64,000 bases of DNA from Selenomonadaceae bacterium (GTDB taxonomy: Bacteria > Bacillota > Negativicutes > Selenomonadales > Selenomonadaceae), in NCBI GenBank assembly GCA_022786545.1, contig JALFXV010000100.1, positions 1 to 64,000 on the forward strand. The letters run 5' to 3'. The notes beneath the pieces were generated by a model. It was not told the origin of the DNA and ran no database searches. It was given only the letters and a program-made list of their open reading frames with translations. Positions 39,816 through 49,181 of this stretch are shown piece by piece. The translations under genes and the position numbers were made by a program. Numbering within the stretch: the first letter of the stretch is position 1; the number at the start of each line of letters is the position of its first letter.

Positions 39816-40518
39816 GTATCGGGCAGAGATTACCAAGGGAGAGGAAATCCGCTATATCTCCCACCTGGATTATGCCGGGGTGATGGAGCGTGCCATCCGC
39901 CGTGCCAAGCTGCCGGCGGCCTACTCCGAGGGCTTCAATCCCCATATCAAGCTGGCATTTGCCTCGGCTTTGTCCCTGGGTGTAGTCAGCGAGGCGGAGT
40001 ATATGGATTTTGAGCTTACTAAGCCCCTCTGCCAGCCGGAGGTCTTTGAAAAGCTCAGCCAGGCACTGCCGGAGGGCGTAAAGCTTTTGCGGCTGAAGCC
40101 TGTCCGGGAGCCGAAGCCCTGCAAGGGCAGGAAGCACAAGGCACTGATGGCGGAGGTGGAGGAAGCGGAATACGAGCTTCTGCTGCCGCTGGTGGAAGGG
40201 GCTGACCCGGACAAGGCAGCCAGTGCCGTCAAGGCGTACAATGAGGCGAAGGAAGCCTTTGTGCATCGCGTTACCCCCAAGACGGACAAGCAGATTGAAA
40301 CCAAGCAGTACATGCTGCAGCCTGTGAAGCTGTCCCTGGCAGGGGGTATGCTGAAGCTGTACATGGATATTGCCATCACCCAGGCCGGCAGCGTGAAGCC
40401 GGGGGAGGTGCTGGAGCTTCTGGTGAAGGAGTACGGCCTGCCTGGGCTGCCGGGCAGGGTGCTCATCAGGCGCACTGCCATGAAGGGGCAGGGCAAGCCG
40501 CTGATTGAACTGGTGTGA
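39808..40518 (+). CDS. Radical SAM-associated protein (TIGR03936/DUF2344)
   Basis: The 236-residue protein matches the DUF2344 partner: IRYISHLDYAGVMERAIRRA near residues 14-33, PAAYSEGFNPHIKLAFASAL near 37-56, then LSLGVVSEAEYMDFEL. It is always next to, or fused with, the B12-type radical SAM protein, so it is probably a partner or substrate-binding subunit. The start at 39808 has GGGAGG upstream; it overlaps the previous gene by eight bases. Confidence 0.85.
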   Translation: MYKYRAEITKGEEIRYISHLDYAGVMERAIRRAKLPAAYSEGFNPHIKLAFASALSLGVVSEAEYMDFELTKPLCQPEVFEKLSQALPEGVKLLRLKPVREPKPCKGRKHKALMAEVEEAEYELLLPLVEGADPDKAASAVKAYNEAKEAFVHRVTPKTDKQIETKQYMLQPVKLSLAGGMLKLYMDIAITQAGSVKPGEVLELLVKEYGLPGLPGRVLIRRTAMKGQGKPLIELV

Positions 40519-40582
40519 GGGCAGGAATGTTACAGGTATCCGGGCAGGCGGCTGCCTGATAAGTGATTTTGGAGGGCTTTTT

Positions 40583-42010
40583 ATGCGGTCTATTATCGTG
40601 AATGTCATGCCGGAGGAAACCAGGATTGCCGTGACGGAAAACGGCAGGCTGACAGGGCTGGAGCTGGAACGGCCAAGGCATTCCCATCTGGTGGGCAATA
40701 TTTACAAGGGAATAGTGCAGAACGTATTGCCGGGTATGCAGGCGGCCTTTGTGGATATAGGCTGGAGCAAAAATGCCTTTCTCTATATAGGTGATGGCAA
40801 GACGGCAGAGAATCCCGGCGGTGACAGGAAGAAAATCCACATCGGGCAGGTGCTGCCGGTGCAGATTACCAAGGACGAGGTGGGCAGCAAGGGACCTCGT
40901 GCCACCTTGCACTTGACCATCCCCGGCAGGAATGTGGTGCTGATGCCCAGGTCCTCCTATATCGGCACTTCCCATCGCATTGAGTCGGAGGCGGAGCGGA
41001 AGCGGCTTTATGATATTGTGACGGATGCCTGCCCTGAGGGCATGGGGGTGATTATCCGCACCGCCGCTATGGGACAGAGCGCGGAGAGCATCAGGAGGGA
41101 TATCCGCTATCTGGCGAAGGTATGGCAGTCCATCGAGGCCAGGGAGAGGATTGCCAAGAACACCGGGCTTTTGTACCGGGATGTGGATCTTGTCATCCGC
41201 ATTGTCAGGGATATTTTCAATGACGATGTGGCACAGATGGTGATAGATGATGCCTCCGTCTGCCAGCGTGTGAAGGAACTGCTGAAGGACATCGATGCCG
41301 GCTGGGCGGACAGGGTGCAGCTGTATGAGGGGCGAAAGATTTTTCGCGAGTACGGCCTTGAGGAGGAAATTGCCAAGCTGGAAAGCCGCTATGTGGAGCT
41401 GAAATCCGGGGGCTTTCTGGTGATTGACAAGACCGAGGCCATGACCGTTATTGATGTCAATACAGGCAGCTTCGTGGGGGACTTGAATCTGGCGGAGACG
41501 GCCTTCGCCCTCAATAAGGAGGCGGCGGAGGAAATCATGCGCCAGATAAGCCTCAGAGATATCGGCGGCATTATTCTGGTGGATTTTATCGACATGGAAA
41601 AGGACAGCCACAACAAGGCGCTTTTGCAGCAGCTGCGCCACCTGGCACAGCTGGACAGGGTAAAGACCAATGTGGTGGATATCACCTCTCTGGGGCTGGT
41701 GGAGATTACCCGGAAGAAATCCCGGCACAATATTGAAAACCTTCTGCATACGGCCTGCCCTGTGTGCGAAGGCTCCGGCAAGGTGCTTTCCCCGGAGGCT
41801 GTTGCCATCAAAATCTGCCGCGACATCCGGCGCATTGAGGCCAAGAAGCATGTGCCAGAGGGCTATCTGGTGCAGCTGGCGCCGGATACGGCAAACAGCC
41901 TGCGGGGCACGGATTACTTTGCCGGCCTGGCAAGGGACTTAGGCGTTTCGGTGGAGATAGAGGCAACCCGCGAGATTTACCCGGGGTGCTACGTGCTTTT
42001 GCAGAAGTAA
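40583..42010 (+). CDS. rng: Ribonuclease G/E family protein
   Basis: The 475-residue protein has an S1 RNA-binding domain (about 37-125: NIYKGIVQNVLPGMQAAFVDIG), the RNase E/G catalytic domain with FLVIDKTEAMTVIDVNTGSF near 278-297 and IILVDFIDM near 330 (metal Asp residues), and the zinc-link motif CPVCEGSG near 392. It cuts single-stranded 5' ends of rRNA and mRNA. ATG 40583 follows GGAGGG; the upstream frame to 40505 overlaps the previous gene and is rejected. A terminator follows. Confidence 0.92.
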   Translation: MRSIIVNVMPEETRIAVTENGRLTGLELERPRHSHLVGNIYKGIVQNVLPGMQAAFVDIGWSKNAFLYIGDGKTAENPGGDRKKIHIGQVLPVQITKDEVGSKGPRATLHLTIPGRNVVLMPRSSYIGTSHRIESEAERKRLYDIVTDACPEGMGVIIRTAAMGQSAESIRRDIRYLAKVWQSIEARERIAKNTGLLYRDVDLVIRIVRDIFNDDVAQMVIDDASVCQRVKELLKDIDAGWADRVQLYEGRKIFREYGLEEEIAKLESRYVELKSGGFLVIDKTEAMTVIDVNTGSFVGDLNLAETAFALNKEAAEEIMRQISLRDIGGIILVDFIDMEKDSHNKALLQQLRHLAQLDRVKTNVVDITSLGLVEITRKKSRHNIENLLHTACPVCEGSGKVLSPEAVAIKICRDIRRIEAKKHVPEGYLVQLAPDTANSLRGTDYFAGLARDLGVSVEIEATREIYPGCYVLLQK

Positions 42011-42021
42011 AATATGATATG

Positions 42022-42067
42022 AAGACGGCAGGTGCCGCATTTGATGCGGTTGCCTGCCGTCTTTTTT
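42022..42067 (+). terminator. Terminator after rng
   Basis: AAGACGGCAGG (42022-42032) pairs with CCTGCCGTCTT (42052-42062) and ends in TTTTTT; the loop has its own small CCGCAT/ATGCGG stem. Confidence 0.92.
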
Positions 42068-42140
42068 GCTGCTTCGATTTAGAAGGAACTAGCTTATCAT
42101 GCACGTGAAATGCTTACCCGTTTTTCATCAGAGTTAAACA

Positions 42141-42214
42141 CCGCAAGACTGCACGTATTTACAAAATAAAAATAGCCCTAATGTCTTGCGGGGGGGGGAC
42201 AATTATGGTATGAT
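42141..42214 (+). promoter_or_regulatory. Polysaccharide locus promoter with a 9-G tract and inverted repeat
   Basis: TATGAT (42209-42214) is a good -10. Seventeen bases upstream is TTGCGG (42186-42191), a weak -35 whose last two bases begin a run of nine G (42190-42198) that fills part of the spacer. Gain or loss of G residues would change the spacing. CCGCAAGAC (42141-42149) and GTCTTGCGG (42183-42191) form an inverted repeat that ends in the tract. Confidence 0.55.
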
Positions 42215-42257
42215 AGTAGACATAGGAGTTATCAACAGTTGCTTTTACAGTTAAGTT

Positions 42258-43700
42258 ATGGTGGGAAGGCTTGTGAAACAAAAATATATTGCTCAAGGGC
42301 GCAGGATTATAGTCGGGTTGCTGATTGCTGCAGATTACCTTGCTCTGCTGGCTGCCGAAATTACGGCACTGTACTTGCAGGGAATTTTCCGGGTGGATGC
42401 CAGCAATGTGATGGTGATGCCCTGGGATTATCAGTACATGTATATTCCTGGCATGTTTTTGCTGATTATGCTCTTGGCAGATGGCTACAGGTTTAACCGG
42501 CCTTCCCTGGAAATGGCAAGGGATGTGTTCCGGGGGATATGCTTTGGATTTTTGCTTTATATGCTGATGATATTCCTGATGCGGAACAGCATGCAGGTTT
42601 CCAGGTATTATGCAGTTTGTTTTTTGGTTTTTACCTTTTTGTATGAGGCCCTGGGAAGGTATCTGGTGGGGAAAATTTTGCTGAAAGCTGGCAGATTGCA
42701 TGAGCGTGTGCTTTTGATCGGGGCTGGCAAGACGGCAGAGCGGCTGGTATCCGCTTTTTCAGGGGACAGCTGTTATTGCTACAGCATAGTTGGGCTGCTG
42801 GATGACCATCCTGTATCGGAAAGCCTGCCCGGGCAGTATCCGCTGCTGGGAGGATTTGATGATGCTGCCAGGGTGATAAGGGAGCAGGAGGTGCAGACTG
42901 TCATAGTTGCTGCCCCCGGGCTCTCTGAGTCCGGCATGAAGAAGCTTCTGATGGAGATACAGCATCTGACAGATACAGTTCTGTTTACGCCCAGCCTGGT
43001 GGGCTCACCTATGGGCAGCGTGGAAATCAGTACGCTGTTTGTGGAGCAGCTTACCCTCATCAAGAGCAAGAATAATCTGTCACGCTGGTATAATCGCTGG
43101 TTCAAGTTTTGTTTTGATATGGTGGTCACCATTTTGGGCACAACAGTTATATTGCCGGTTTTGTTGATTCTATCAGTCATGGTATTTATTGATAATAAGG
43201 GGCATGTATTTTTTGCTCATCGCCGTGTGGGAAGAAATGGCAGTTTTTTCCCCTGTTACAAGTTTCAGACAATGGTGTCAAATGCAGATGAGATACTTGC
43301 CAGGCATTTGTCAGAAAACGCTGCAGCCCGTGAGGAATGGGAACGCAGCTTCAAGCTGACTGATGACCCCAGAGTGACCAGGCTGGGAGCGTTCCTCAGA
43401 AAGACCAGCCTGGATGAACTGCCTCAGGTGTTCAATGTGCTGAAGGGGGAGATGAGCCTGGTGGGGCCCCGTCCTATTGTCAGTGCCGAGGTGGAGAAAT
43501 ATGGTGAAAACATCCGTGAATATTACATGGTACGGCCTGGCATCACCGGCATGTGGCAGACCAGCGGCAGGAGCGATACCACCTATGAGGAACGGGTTGC
43601 TATGGATACATGGTATGTCAGGAACTGGTCGGTGTGGATTGATATGAAGTATCTGTTAAAGACTTTTAGTGCTGTGCTGGAGAAAAAGGGAGCGTATTGA
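42258..43700 (+). CDS. Undecaprenyl-phosphate sugar phosphotransferase (WbaP/WcaJ type)
   Basis: The 480-residue protein has an N-terminal membrane region of four to five helices (about 15-135), a central CoA-binding-like domain (about 150-260: RVLLIGAGKTAERLV) and a C-terminal bacterial sugar transferase domain with KFQTMVSNADEIL, LRKTSLDELPQVFNVLKGEMSLVGPRP near 388-414 and GITGMWQTSGR near 431. It puts the first sugar phosphate on undecaprenyl phosphate at the inner membrane. ATG 42258 lacks a clear ribosome binding site; GTG 42273 has GGGAAGG just upstream and is an equally good start. It opens the polysaccharide operon. Confidence 0.88.
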   Translation: MVGRLVKQKYIAQGRRIIVGLLIAADYLALLAAEITALYLQGIFRVDASNVMVMPWDYQYMYIPGMFLLIMLLADGYRFNRPSLEMARDVFRGICFGFLLYMLMIFLMRNSMQVSRYYAVCFLVFTFLYEALGRYLVGKILLKAGRLHERVLLIGAGKTAERLVSAFSGDSCYCYSIVGLLDDHPVSESLPGQYPLLGGFDDAARVIREQEVQTVIVAAPGLSESGMKKLLMEIQHLTDTVLFTPSLVGSPMGSVEISTLFVEQLTLIKSKNNLSRWYNRWFKFCFDMVVTILGTTVILPVLLILSVMVFIDNKGHVFFAHRRVGRNGSFFPCYKFQTMVSNADEILARHLSENAAAREEWERSFKLTDDPRVTRLGAFLRKTSLDELPQVFNVLKGEMSLVGPRPIVSAEVEKYGENIREYYMVRPGITGMWQTSGRSDTTYEERVAMDTWYVRNWSVWIDMKYLLKTFSAVLEKKGAY

Positions 43701-43714
43701 TGGGGTGTTACTGA

Positions 43715-44590
43715 TTGGAGATTAGGCATAAAGTTGCAATAGTAATACCGACCTACAATGCAGGCAGGGAGTTTGGCTGCCTGCTGGAAGAGTTGGAAGG
43801 GCAGAGCCTGCCTGTTGCCTGCAAGCTGGTGATAGATTCCTCCTCAGCAGATGGAACTGCGGAGGTTGCCAGAAAATTTGGCTGGCAGGTAAAGCGCATA
43901 CAGAAGGCGGAGTTCAGTCATGGCGGTACTCGCCAGATGGCTGTTGAACTGCTACCGGATGATGCCTGGATAGTGGTTTTTCTCACTCAGGATGTGAGGA
44001 TGCCAGATAGGCATAGCCTTGAAAAGTTAGTAGGTTCATTTGAAGATTTTCATGTAGCAGCAGCCTATGGCAGGCAGCTGCCACATGAGGGTGCAAGCAT
44101 CTATGCCGCAGTTGACAGGGAGTTTAATTATCCTGCTGCCAGCAGGGTAAAGAGCATGGCAGATAGCAGGGAGCTTGGCATCAAGACAACATTTCTGTCT
44201 GACTCATTTGCGGCATACAGGGTGCAGGATTTACGGAAGGCTGGAGGCTTTCCAAAAATCAATATCTGTGAGGATATGTATGTGGCAGGAAAGATGCTGC
44301 TGGCAGGAAAGCATATTGCCTATGTAGCTGAAGCGGAGGCAAGGCATTCCCATGAGCCGAAGCTAAAGGATATGTGGAACAGGTACAGAGCGATGGGCAG
44401 GTTCCAGCAACAAAATCCGTGGATACGGGCAAGCTTCGGCAGTGCCGGTGGCGAGGGCATGAAGCTGCTCAGGTATCAGATTGGCCGTGTTCATGGAGAA
44501 AAAGGAGTATTAGGAATCGCAAAAATTATATCTATGGATTTATTCAGAGTGTTTGCATATAAACTAGGCATGTATATAGCAAAAATTTGA
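43715..44590 (+). CDS. Family 2 glycosyltransferase, rhamnosyltransferase-like
   Basis: The 291-residue GT-A enzyme has VAIVIPTYNAGREFGCLLEEL near residues 7-27, LVIDSSSADGTAEVARKFG near 37-55, the metal-binding region FLTQDVRMPD near 89-98, and SDSFAAYR near 161. It adds a sugar, possibly rhamnose, to the lipid-linked or LPS glycan in the cytoplasm; donor and acceptor are not known. The start is TTG 43715 with TGGGGTG about 13 bases upstream, an indifferent signal. It follows the sugar transferase by 14 bases. Confidence 0.82.
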   Translation: MEIRHKVAIVIPTYNAGREFGCLLEELEGQSLPVACKLVIDSSSADGTAEVARKFGWQVKRIQKAEFSHGGTRQMAVELLPDDAWIVVFLTQDVRMPDRHSLEKLVGSFEDFHVAAAYGRQLPHEGASIYAAVDREFNYPAASRVKSMADSRELGIKTTFLSDSFAAYRVQDLRKAGGFPKINICEDMYVAGKMLLAGKHIAYVAEAEARHSHEPKLKDMWNRYRAMGRFQQQNPWIRASFGSAGGEGMKLLRYQIGRVHGEKGVLGIAKIISMDLFRVFAYKLGMYIAKI

Positions 44591-44604
44591 TGGAGTAGTT
44601 TGGG

Positions 44605-45795
44605 ATGAGGAAAGTATTTAACCAATTAGCTATAAGCTTATATTCTCTTTTTGTAAGAGTATTTCCTGGTACTAATGTACAAAGGGCGGAGTGTAAGAAA
44701 ATAGTGGTATTTTTTCCTCAGCAGCTGGGTGATGCCTTGTTGTTTTCGGATACTCTGCAACAGTTAAGTATGATATATCCTAAAGATAAGGGGTATTCTA
44801 TTTACTTTATTGCTGATAGTTCAGTTAATAAGTTTTTAAAAATTGCAGTGGATGTTAGTAGAGAAATTAATTTTGTAGATTTTGATAAAGATAAGCTATT
44901 TTCTGAGTTTACCTATTATAAGGCGTTTTACAATCAGTATTTTATGATGGTCCATCATATAGTTGTACCAAATCCAAGCAATAGTGGATTAATTATAGGG
45001 ATTGTATGCAATTCGCTGCATAAAACTATTGCTATCAATACGCATCAAACTAATATGCTGTATAGAATATTGCTGAGAGGGTTATCTGAGGATGATGTAT
45101 TGGAACATAATCAGTTAATGGTTTTTGAATTACATAAACTATTATTGAATAAGCTGGGCAACAGAAAGTATAGTTCGCACATGCCGTTTATTAGAAATAT
45201 GCCACATAAAAGTCATGGGAGGTATTGTGTCTTACATCCGGGAGCTAGTTTAACGTACAAGGTTTGGCCGATAGAAAAATATCTATGTATTGCGGATTAT
45301 CTGACATCTGTATTAGAGTATGATGTTTTGTTGTGTGGAGATAGTTCTGATGTGAAATATGGGAAATATATAGAAGAACAAGCAAAATTGCCATATAGAA
45401 TAAAAAACTATATAGGGAAAACCAGTTATGACGAATGGATAGGCGTTATACAAGGAGCAGAATTGGTTGTGGGAAGTGATAGTGCCAGCATACATATTGC
45501 AGCAGCTTCAGGCGTTCCAAGCATAGTTATATGTGGCTTATATGATAAGGGAATATTTTTTCCGTATGTTTTAGATGAACATTTGCCAGGGAAGGTAATG
45601 CCAAAATGTTTGATCAAAGAAATGAAATGCTGTAGTTGCAGAACTAGAAGTTATACTGGTGCTGGCAATAAGGATTGTTATGATAAGGTAAAGAAAGGTG
45701 AGGCGGCCATTTGTGTGTCAGCTATTTCTGAAGAAGATGTCCAAAAGATTATTTATAAAACATTAAATATTTCAGAACGGAGAGATAAAACATGA
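44605..45795 (+). CDS. Family 9 glycosyltransferase (heptosyltransferase-like)
   Basis: The 396-residue protein is a GT9 enzyme: FFPQQLGDALLFSDTLQQL near residues 36-54 and the nucleotide-sugar site region LHPGASLTYKVWPIEKY near 210, GAELVVGSDSASIHIAAASGVPSIVI near 288-313. GT9 enzymes move heptose from ADP-heptose to the LPS core. ADP-heptose synthesis genes follow, which supports this role. The C-terminus has a cysteine cluster (CCSCRTR). The gene is noticeably AT-rich compared with the flanking backbone. It overlaps gmhA by four bases. Confidence 0.85.
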   Translation: MRKVFNQLAISLYSLFVRVFPGTNVQRAECKKIVVFFPQQLGDALLFSDTLQQLSMIYPKDKGYSIYFIADSSVNKFLKIAVDVSREINFVDFDKDKLFSEFTYYKAFYNQYFMMVHHIVVPNPSNSGLIIGIVCNSLHKTIAINTHQTNMLYRILLRGLSEDDVLEHNQLMVFELHKLLLNKLGNRKYSSHMPFIRNMPHKSHGRYCVLHPGASLTYKVWPIEKYLCIADYLTSVLEYDVLLCGDSSDVKYGKYIEEQAKLPYRIKNYIGKTSYDEWIGVIQGAELVVGSDSASIHIAAASGVPSIVICGLYDKGIFFPYVLDEHLPGKVMPKCLIKEMKCCSCRTRSYTGAGNKDCYDKVKKGEAAICVSAISEEDVQKIIYKTLNISERRDKT

Positions 45796-46391
45796 GAGAA
45801 GAATGGGTTAACAATTTATTGAATGTAAAGCATGATTTGCTGAACGAGATAGCCAGAGATGGCGGATATCTTGACCAGGTGCTGGCAGCGGCAGAGGTCA
45901 TGACTGATGCCATAAAAAGCGGTCACAAGATTTTGCTGGCTGGTAATGGGGGCAGTGCGGCAGATGCCCAGCATTTTGCGGGGGAGATTGTCGGCAGGTT
46001 TTTAGTGGAGCGAGAGGCCCTTCCAGCTATTTCCCTTTGCGTTGATCCATCTGTGATGACCTGCATAGGCAATGACTATGGTTATGACGAGGTATTTGCC
46101 AGACAGCTGGCAGGCCTGGGAAATGAGGGGGATGTGTTTATTGGCATTTCTACCAGCGGCAATTCTGCCAATATCTATCGGGCGATGGAGATTGCTAAGA
46201 CGAAAAATATTAAGACGGCAGGACTTTTGGGACGGGACGGCGGAAGGATTAAGGACATAGCTGACATAAGTCTGATTGTGCCATCTGAAAGTACGCCTCG
46301 GATACAGGAAATACATGGCTTTACTGTACATTTGCTGTGCGAGATTATTGAAAAAAATATTTTTGCAGGGGAGAAGAAAGTTCATGAGTAA
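45792..46391 (+). CDS. gmhA: Sedoheptulose-7-phosphate isomerase GmhA
   Basis: The 199-residue SIS-domain protein has ILLAGNGGSAADAQHFAGEIVGRF near residues 47-70, FIGISTSGNSANIYRAM near 116-132, and LIVPSESTPRIQEIHGFTVHLLCEIIE near 161-187. It converts sedoheptulose-7-phosphate to D-glycero-D-manno-heptose-7-phosphate, the first step of ADP-heptose formation. It overlaps the GT9 gene and the kinase gene on either side, so translation is coupled. Confidence 0.94.
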   Translation: MREEWVNNLLNVKHDLLNEIARDGGYLDQVLAAAEVMTDAIKSGHKILLAGNGGSAADAQHFAGEIVGRFLVEREALPAISLCVDPSVMTCIGNDYGYDEVFARQLAGLGNEGDVFIGISTSGNSANIYRAMEIAKTKNIKTAGLLGRDGGRIKDIADISLIVPSESTPRIQEIHGFTVHLLCEIIEKNIFAGEKKVHE

Positions 46392-47382
46392 TAATTTTTC
46401 CAGGCTGGCAGATATAGTAAAAAATAAGTTTTCTCAGCAGAATATACTGGTGATTGGCGATTTGATGGTGGATGAATATGTCACAGGCCAGGTGTCAAGG
46501 ATTTCCCCGGAAGCCCCGGTGCCGGTTTTGCGGTACAGCAAGAAGTCTATGGAAGCCGGAGGCGCTTCCAATGTTGCTAATAATGTCCATGCTTTGGGGG
46601 CTGGTGTAGCAGTTTCCGGCCTGGCAGCGGATGATTTTGCCGGCAGGTGGCTTAGAAAGCACTTGTATGAGATGGGCATCGATGTGTCAGGCATTATTGC
46701 AGAGCAAAACAGGGATACCATTGTCAAGACAAGGTTTGCGACAAAAGGGCAGCAGCTGCTGCGCGTTGATAATGAACTTACAGAAGAAATAAATGGTAAT
46801 TCACGTAATGCTATTCTTACATATTTAAAGGAGCATATCTCAGGATTTTCCGCGGTGATACTTTCAGATTATAAAAAAGGTGTACTTAATTCAGGGGAAT
46901 TTGTGGCGGAAATTATCAGAATCTGCAATGAAAATAATGTCTTGATTTCTGTGGATTCCAAGAGCCGCAATATTGAGGCATTTAAAGGGGCGGATTTTGT
47001 CAAGCCAAATAATTTGGAATTGGCAGAAGCTGTAGGCTTTGCCATCAAGGATGAGGAATCCTTGAACCGGGCCGGAGAGGAATATTTATTGAGGTCAGGT
47101 GCCAAGGCATTAGTGGTAACAAAAGGTGCCAAAGGTATTTCGTTGTTCAGGAGGCAGCAGGACAGGCTTGATTTCCCGGCTGCGGAGGTGCAGGTATACG
47201 ATGTTACCGGTGCCGGTGATACTGTAATCAGTACGATTACGCTGGGATTGGCAAGTGGCTTGGATTTTTCAGATGCCATTTTTCTGGCAAATCTGGCTGC
47301 CGGAAAGGTTATCAGTTCAGTGGGGACAGCGGCAATCAGACAGGATGAGTTGATAAAGTCTATCGTGCGCGAAAAGAGGTAA
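46384..47382 (+). CDS. hldA: Heptose-7-phosphate kinase (HldE N-terminal domain type)
   Basis: The 332-residue PfkB-family kinase matches RfaE domain 1: ILVIGDLMVDEYVTGQVSRISPEAPVPVL near residues 20-48, AGGASNVANNVHALGA near 59-74, and the signature DVTGAGDTVISTITLGLASG near 275-294. It makes heptose-1,7-bisphosphate. At this length it lacks the adenylyltransferase domain that is fused in E. coli HldE, and no separate hldC is nearby. ATG 46384 overlaps gmhA by eight bases; the longer frame from 46276 lies inside gmhA. Confidence 0.92.
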   Translation: MSNNFSRLADIVKNKFSQQNILVIGDLMVDEYVTGQVSRISPEAPVPVLRYSKKSMEAGGASNVANNVHALGAGVAVSGLAADDFAGRWLRKHLYEMGIDVSGIIAEQNRDTIVKTRFATKGQQLLRVDNELTEEINGNSRNAILTYLKEHISGFSAVILSDYKKGVLNSGEFVAEIIRICNENNVLISVDSKSRNIEAFKGADFVKPNNLELAEAVGFAIKDEESLNRAGEEYLLRSGAKALVVTKGAKGISLFRRQQDRLDFPAAEVQVYDVTGAGDTVISTITLGLASGLDFSDAIFLANLAAGKVISSVGTAAIRQDELIKSIVREKR

Positions 47383-47387
47383 TAGGG

Positions 47388-48353
47388 ATGGTTATTGTAA
47401 CTGGCGGGGCTGGTTTTATAGGCAGCTGCGTGGTACGCATGCTGAATGAGATGGGGATAAGTGATATTGTAATAGTTGACCATATTTCAGCAACTGATAA
47501 ATGGAAAAATATGTGCAATAAATCTTATTTGGAATATATAAACAGGGATGAATTTTTGGGCAGGCTGGATGAATTTTCAGGCAAGGTTTCTCATGTTATA
47601 CACATGGGTGCATGCTCTGCTACTACTGAGCGAGATTTTGATTTTCTGTATAAGAATAATTTTGAATACAGCAAAAAACTGTGGCATTTTTGTGCGGAAA
47701 ATGAGATAAGCTTCATTTATGCCAGCAGTGCAGCAACTTATGGTGACGGCAGTCATGGGTTTGATGATAAAGATGATATAAAGGCTTTGTTGCCATTGAA
47801 TGGATATGGTTACTCCAAGCAGTTATTTGATTTGTGGGTGGAAAAACAGCAGTCTGCACCTAAGCAGCATGTCGGCTTTAAGTTTTTTAATGTTTATGGC
47901 CCTAATGAGTATTTTAAGGGGAGCATGGCAAGTGTAATTTTCCATACCTTCAACAGCATAAGGAAGACTGGAAAGATGGGCTTGTTCAAATCCTATAAAG
48001 AGGGCGTTGCGGATGGACAGCAGCTGCGTGATTTTGTCTATGTAAAGGATATTTGCAGTGTAATCAAATATATGCTGGAGCATCCTGAGATTAACGGTTT
48101 GTTTAATTTGGGAACTGGTGTGGCACGAAGCTTTTATGACCTGGCAACGGCTACTTTTGCAGCGATGGGGCTGGAGCCAGAGATAGAATTTATTGATATG
48201 CCTGAGCATTTGAGGGGCAAGTATCAATATTTTACCCAGGCAAATATGGAAAAGCTTCGTAGTGTTGGATATGATGTTCCTTTTTATACGCTGGAAGCAG
48301 GTGCTGAGGATTATGTGCAAAATTATCTGCTGAAGGATTATGCTGTATATTGA
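47388..48353 (+). CDS. hldD: ADP-glyceromanno-heptose 6-epimerase
   Basis: The 321-residue short-chain dehydrogenase-type epimerase has the NAD(P) motif VTGGAGFIGS at residues 4-13, IHMGACSATTERDFDF near 73-88, and YGYSKQLFDLWVE near 139-151 with the Tyr-x-x-x-Lys pair. HldD turns ADP-D-glycero-D-manno-heptose into the L-glycero form used in LPS core. It starts five bases after the kinase gene. This gene is one of the clearest signs of an LPS-bearing diderm. Confidence 0.93.
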   Translation: MVIVTGGAGFIGSCVVRMLNEMGISDIVIVDHISATDKWKNMCNKSYLEYINRDEFLGRLDEFSGKVSHVIHMGACSATTERDFDFLYKNNFEYSKKLWHFCAENEISFIYASSAATYGDGSHGFDDKDDIKALLPLNGYGYSKQLFDLWVEKQQSAPKQHVGFKFFNVYGPNEYFKGSMASVIFHTFNSIRKTGKMGLFKSYKEGVADGQQLRDFVYVKDICSVIKYMLEHPEINGLFNLGTGVARSFYDLATATFAAMGLEPEIEFIDMPEHLRGKYQYFTQANMEKLRSVGYDVPFYTLEAGAEDYVQNYLLKDYAVY

Positions 48354-48390
48354 GGCATAATAATTTTTGATACATGGAGGTTTGTCTGCG

Positions 48391-49170
48391 TTGTTAATGG
48401 GGATGATGAATAATTTTTATAGGTATAAGTATTTATTATGGGTGCTTGTAGTGAGAGATATAAAGAAAAAATATCGGAGAAGTGTTCTAGGAATATTATG
48501 GAGCATGTTAAATCCTTTGCTAATGATGATTGTCACAGCAATGGTATTTTCAACTTTATTTCGTTTCGATATTCCGAATTATATTCTTTATTTATTGATA
48601 GGGCAGGTATTTTTTTCTTTTTTCTCAGAATCTACTAATTTTGCAATGAATGCTATTTTGGATAATGCTTCGCTATTAAAAAAAGTATATGTTCCTAAAT
48701 ATTTATTTCCTGTATCAAGGGTATTATCCAGTTGCGTGAATTTACTGTTTACTTTGCCACCAGTGTTGTTCATGATGTATTACACAGAACAATATCCTAC
48801 GTTTGATGTAGTAAGTATTTTTATACCTCTGGTGGCATTGTTGATATTTTGTACTGGAATAGGGTTGGCATTGTCGGCAGCTGCAGTTTATTTCAGAGAC
48901 ATTTTGCACCTATATGGAGTGATATTGACAGCACTCCAATATTCGATACCTATTATTTACCCTGAAAAAATTATTCCGCTGCAGTACAAGTTTTTATTGT
49001 TGTATAATCCGCTGTATTATTATTTGTCAGCTTTTCGCCAAGTAGTTTATATGTGTAAAGTGCCGGATATTCATACGATTGTTGCTTGTTATGTATTTGC
49101 TATTATATCCCTGTTTTTAGGTGTTGTGGTTTTTAAAAAAGCGCAAAATCAGTTTATTTTGTATATATGA
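48391..49170 (+). CDS. ABC-2 type polysaccharide exporter permease (Wzm-like)
   Basis: The roughly 260-residue protein has six membrane helices and the ABC-2 polysaccharide pattern: LLWVLVVRDIKKKYRRSVLG near the N-terminus, LWSMLNPLLMMIVTAMVFS, and a late LYNPLYYYLSAFRQVVY. With the ATPase encoded next it exports a finished lipid-linked polysaccharide across the inner membrane. TTG 48391 has GGAGG ten bases upstream and is preferred; ATG 48397 is the nearest alternative. The end overlaps the ATPase open frame (ATGA). Confidence 0.85.
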   Translation: MLMGMMNNFYRYKYLLWVLVVRDIKKKYRRSVLGILWSMLNPLLMMIVTAMVFSTLFRFDIPNYILYLLIGQVFFSFFSESTNFAMNAILDNASLLKKVYVPKYLFPVSRVLSSCVNLLFTLPPVLFMMYYTEQYPTFDVVSIFIPLVALLIFCTGIGLALSAAAVYFRDILHLYGVILTALQYSIPIIYPEKIIPLQYKFLLLYNPLYYYLSAFRQVVYMCKVPDIHTIVACYVFAIISLFLGVVVFKKAQNQFILYI

Positions 49171-49181
49171 GGTATGTAGCG

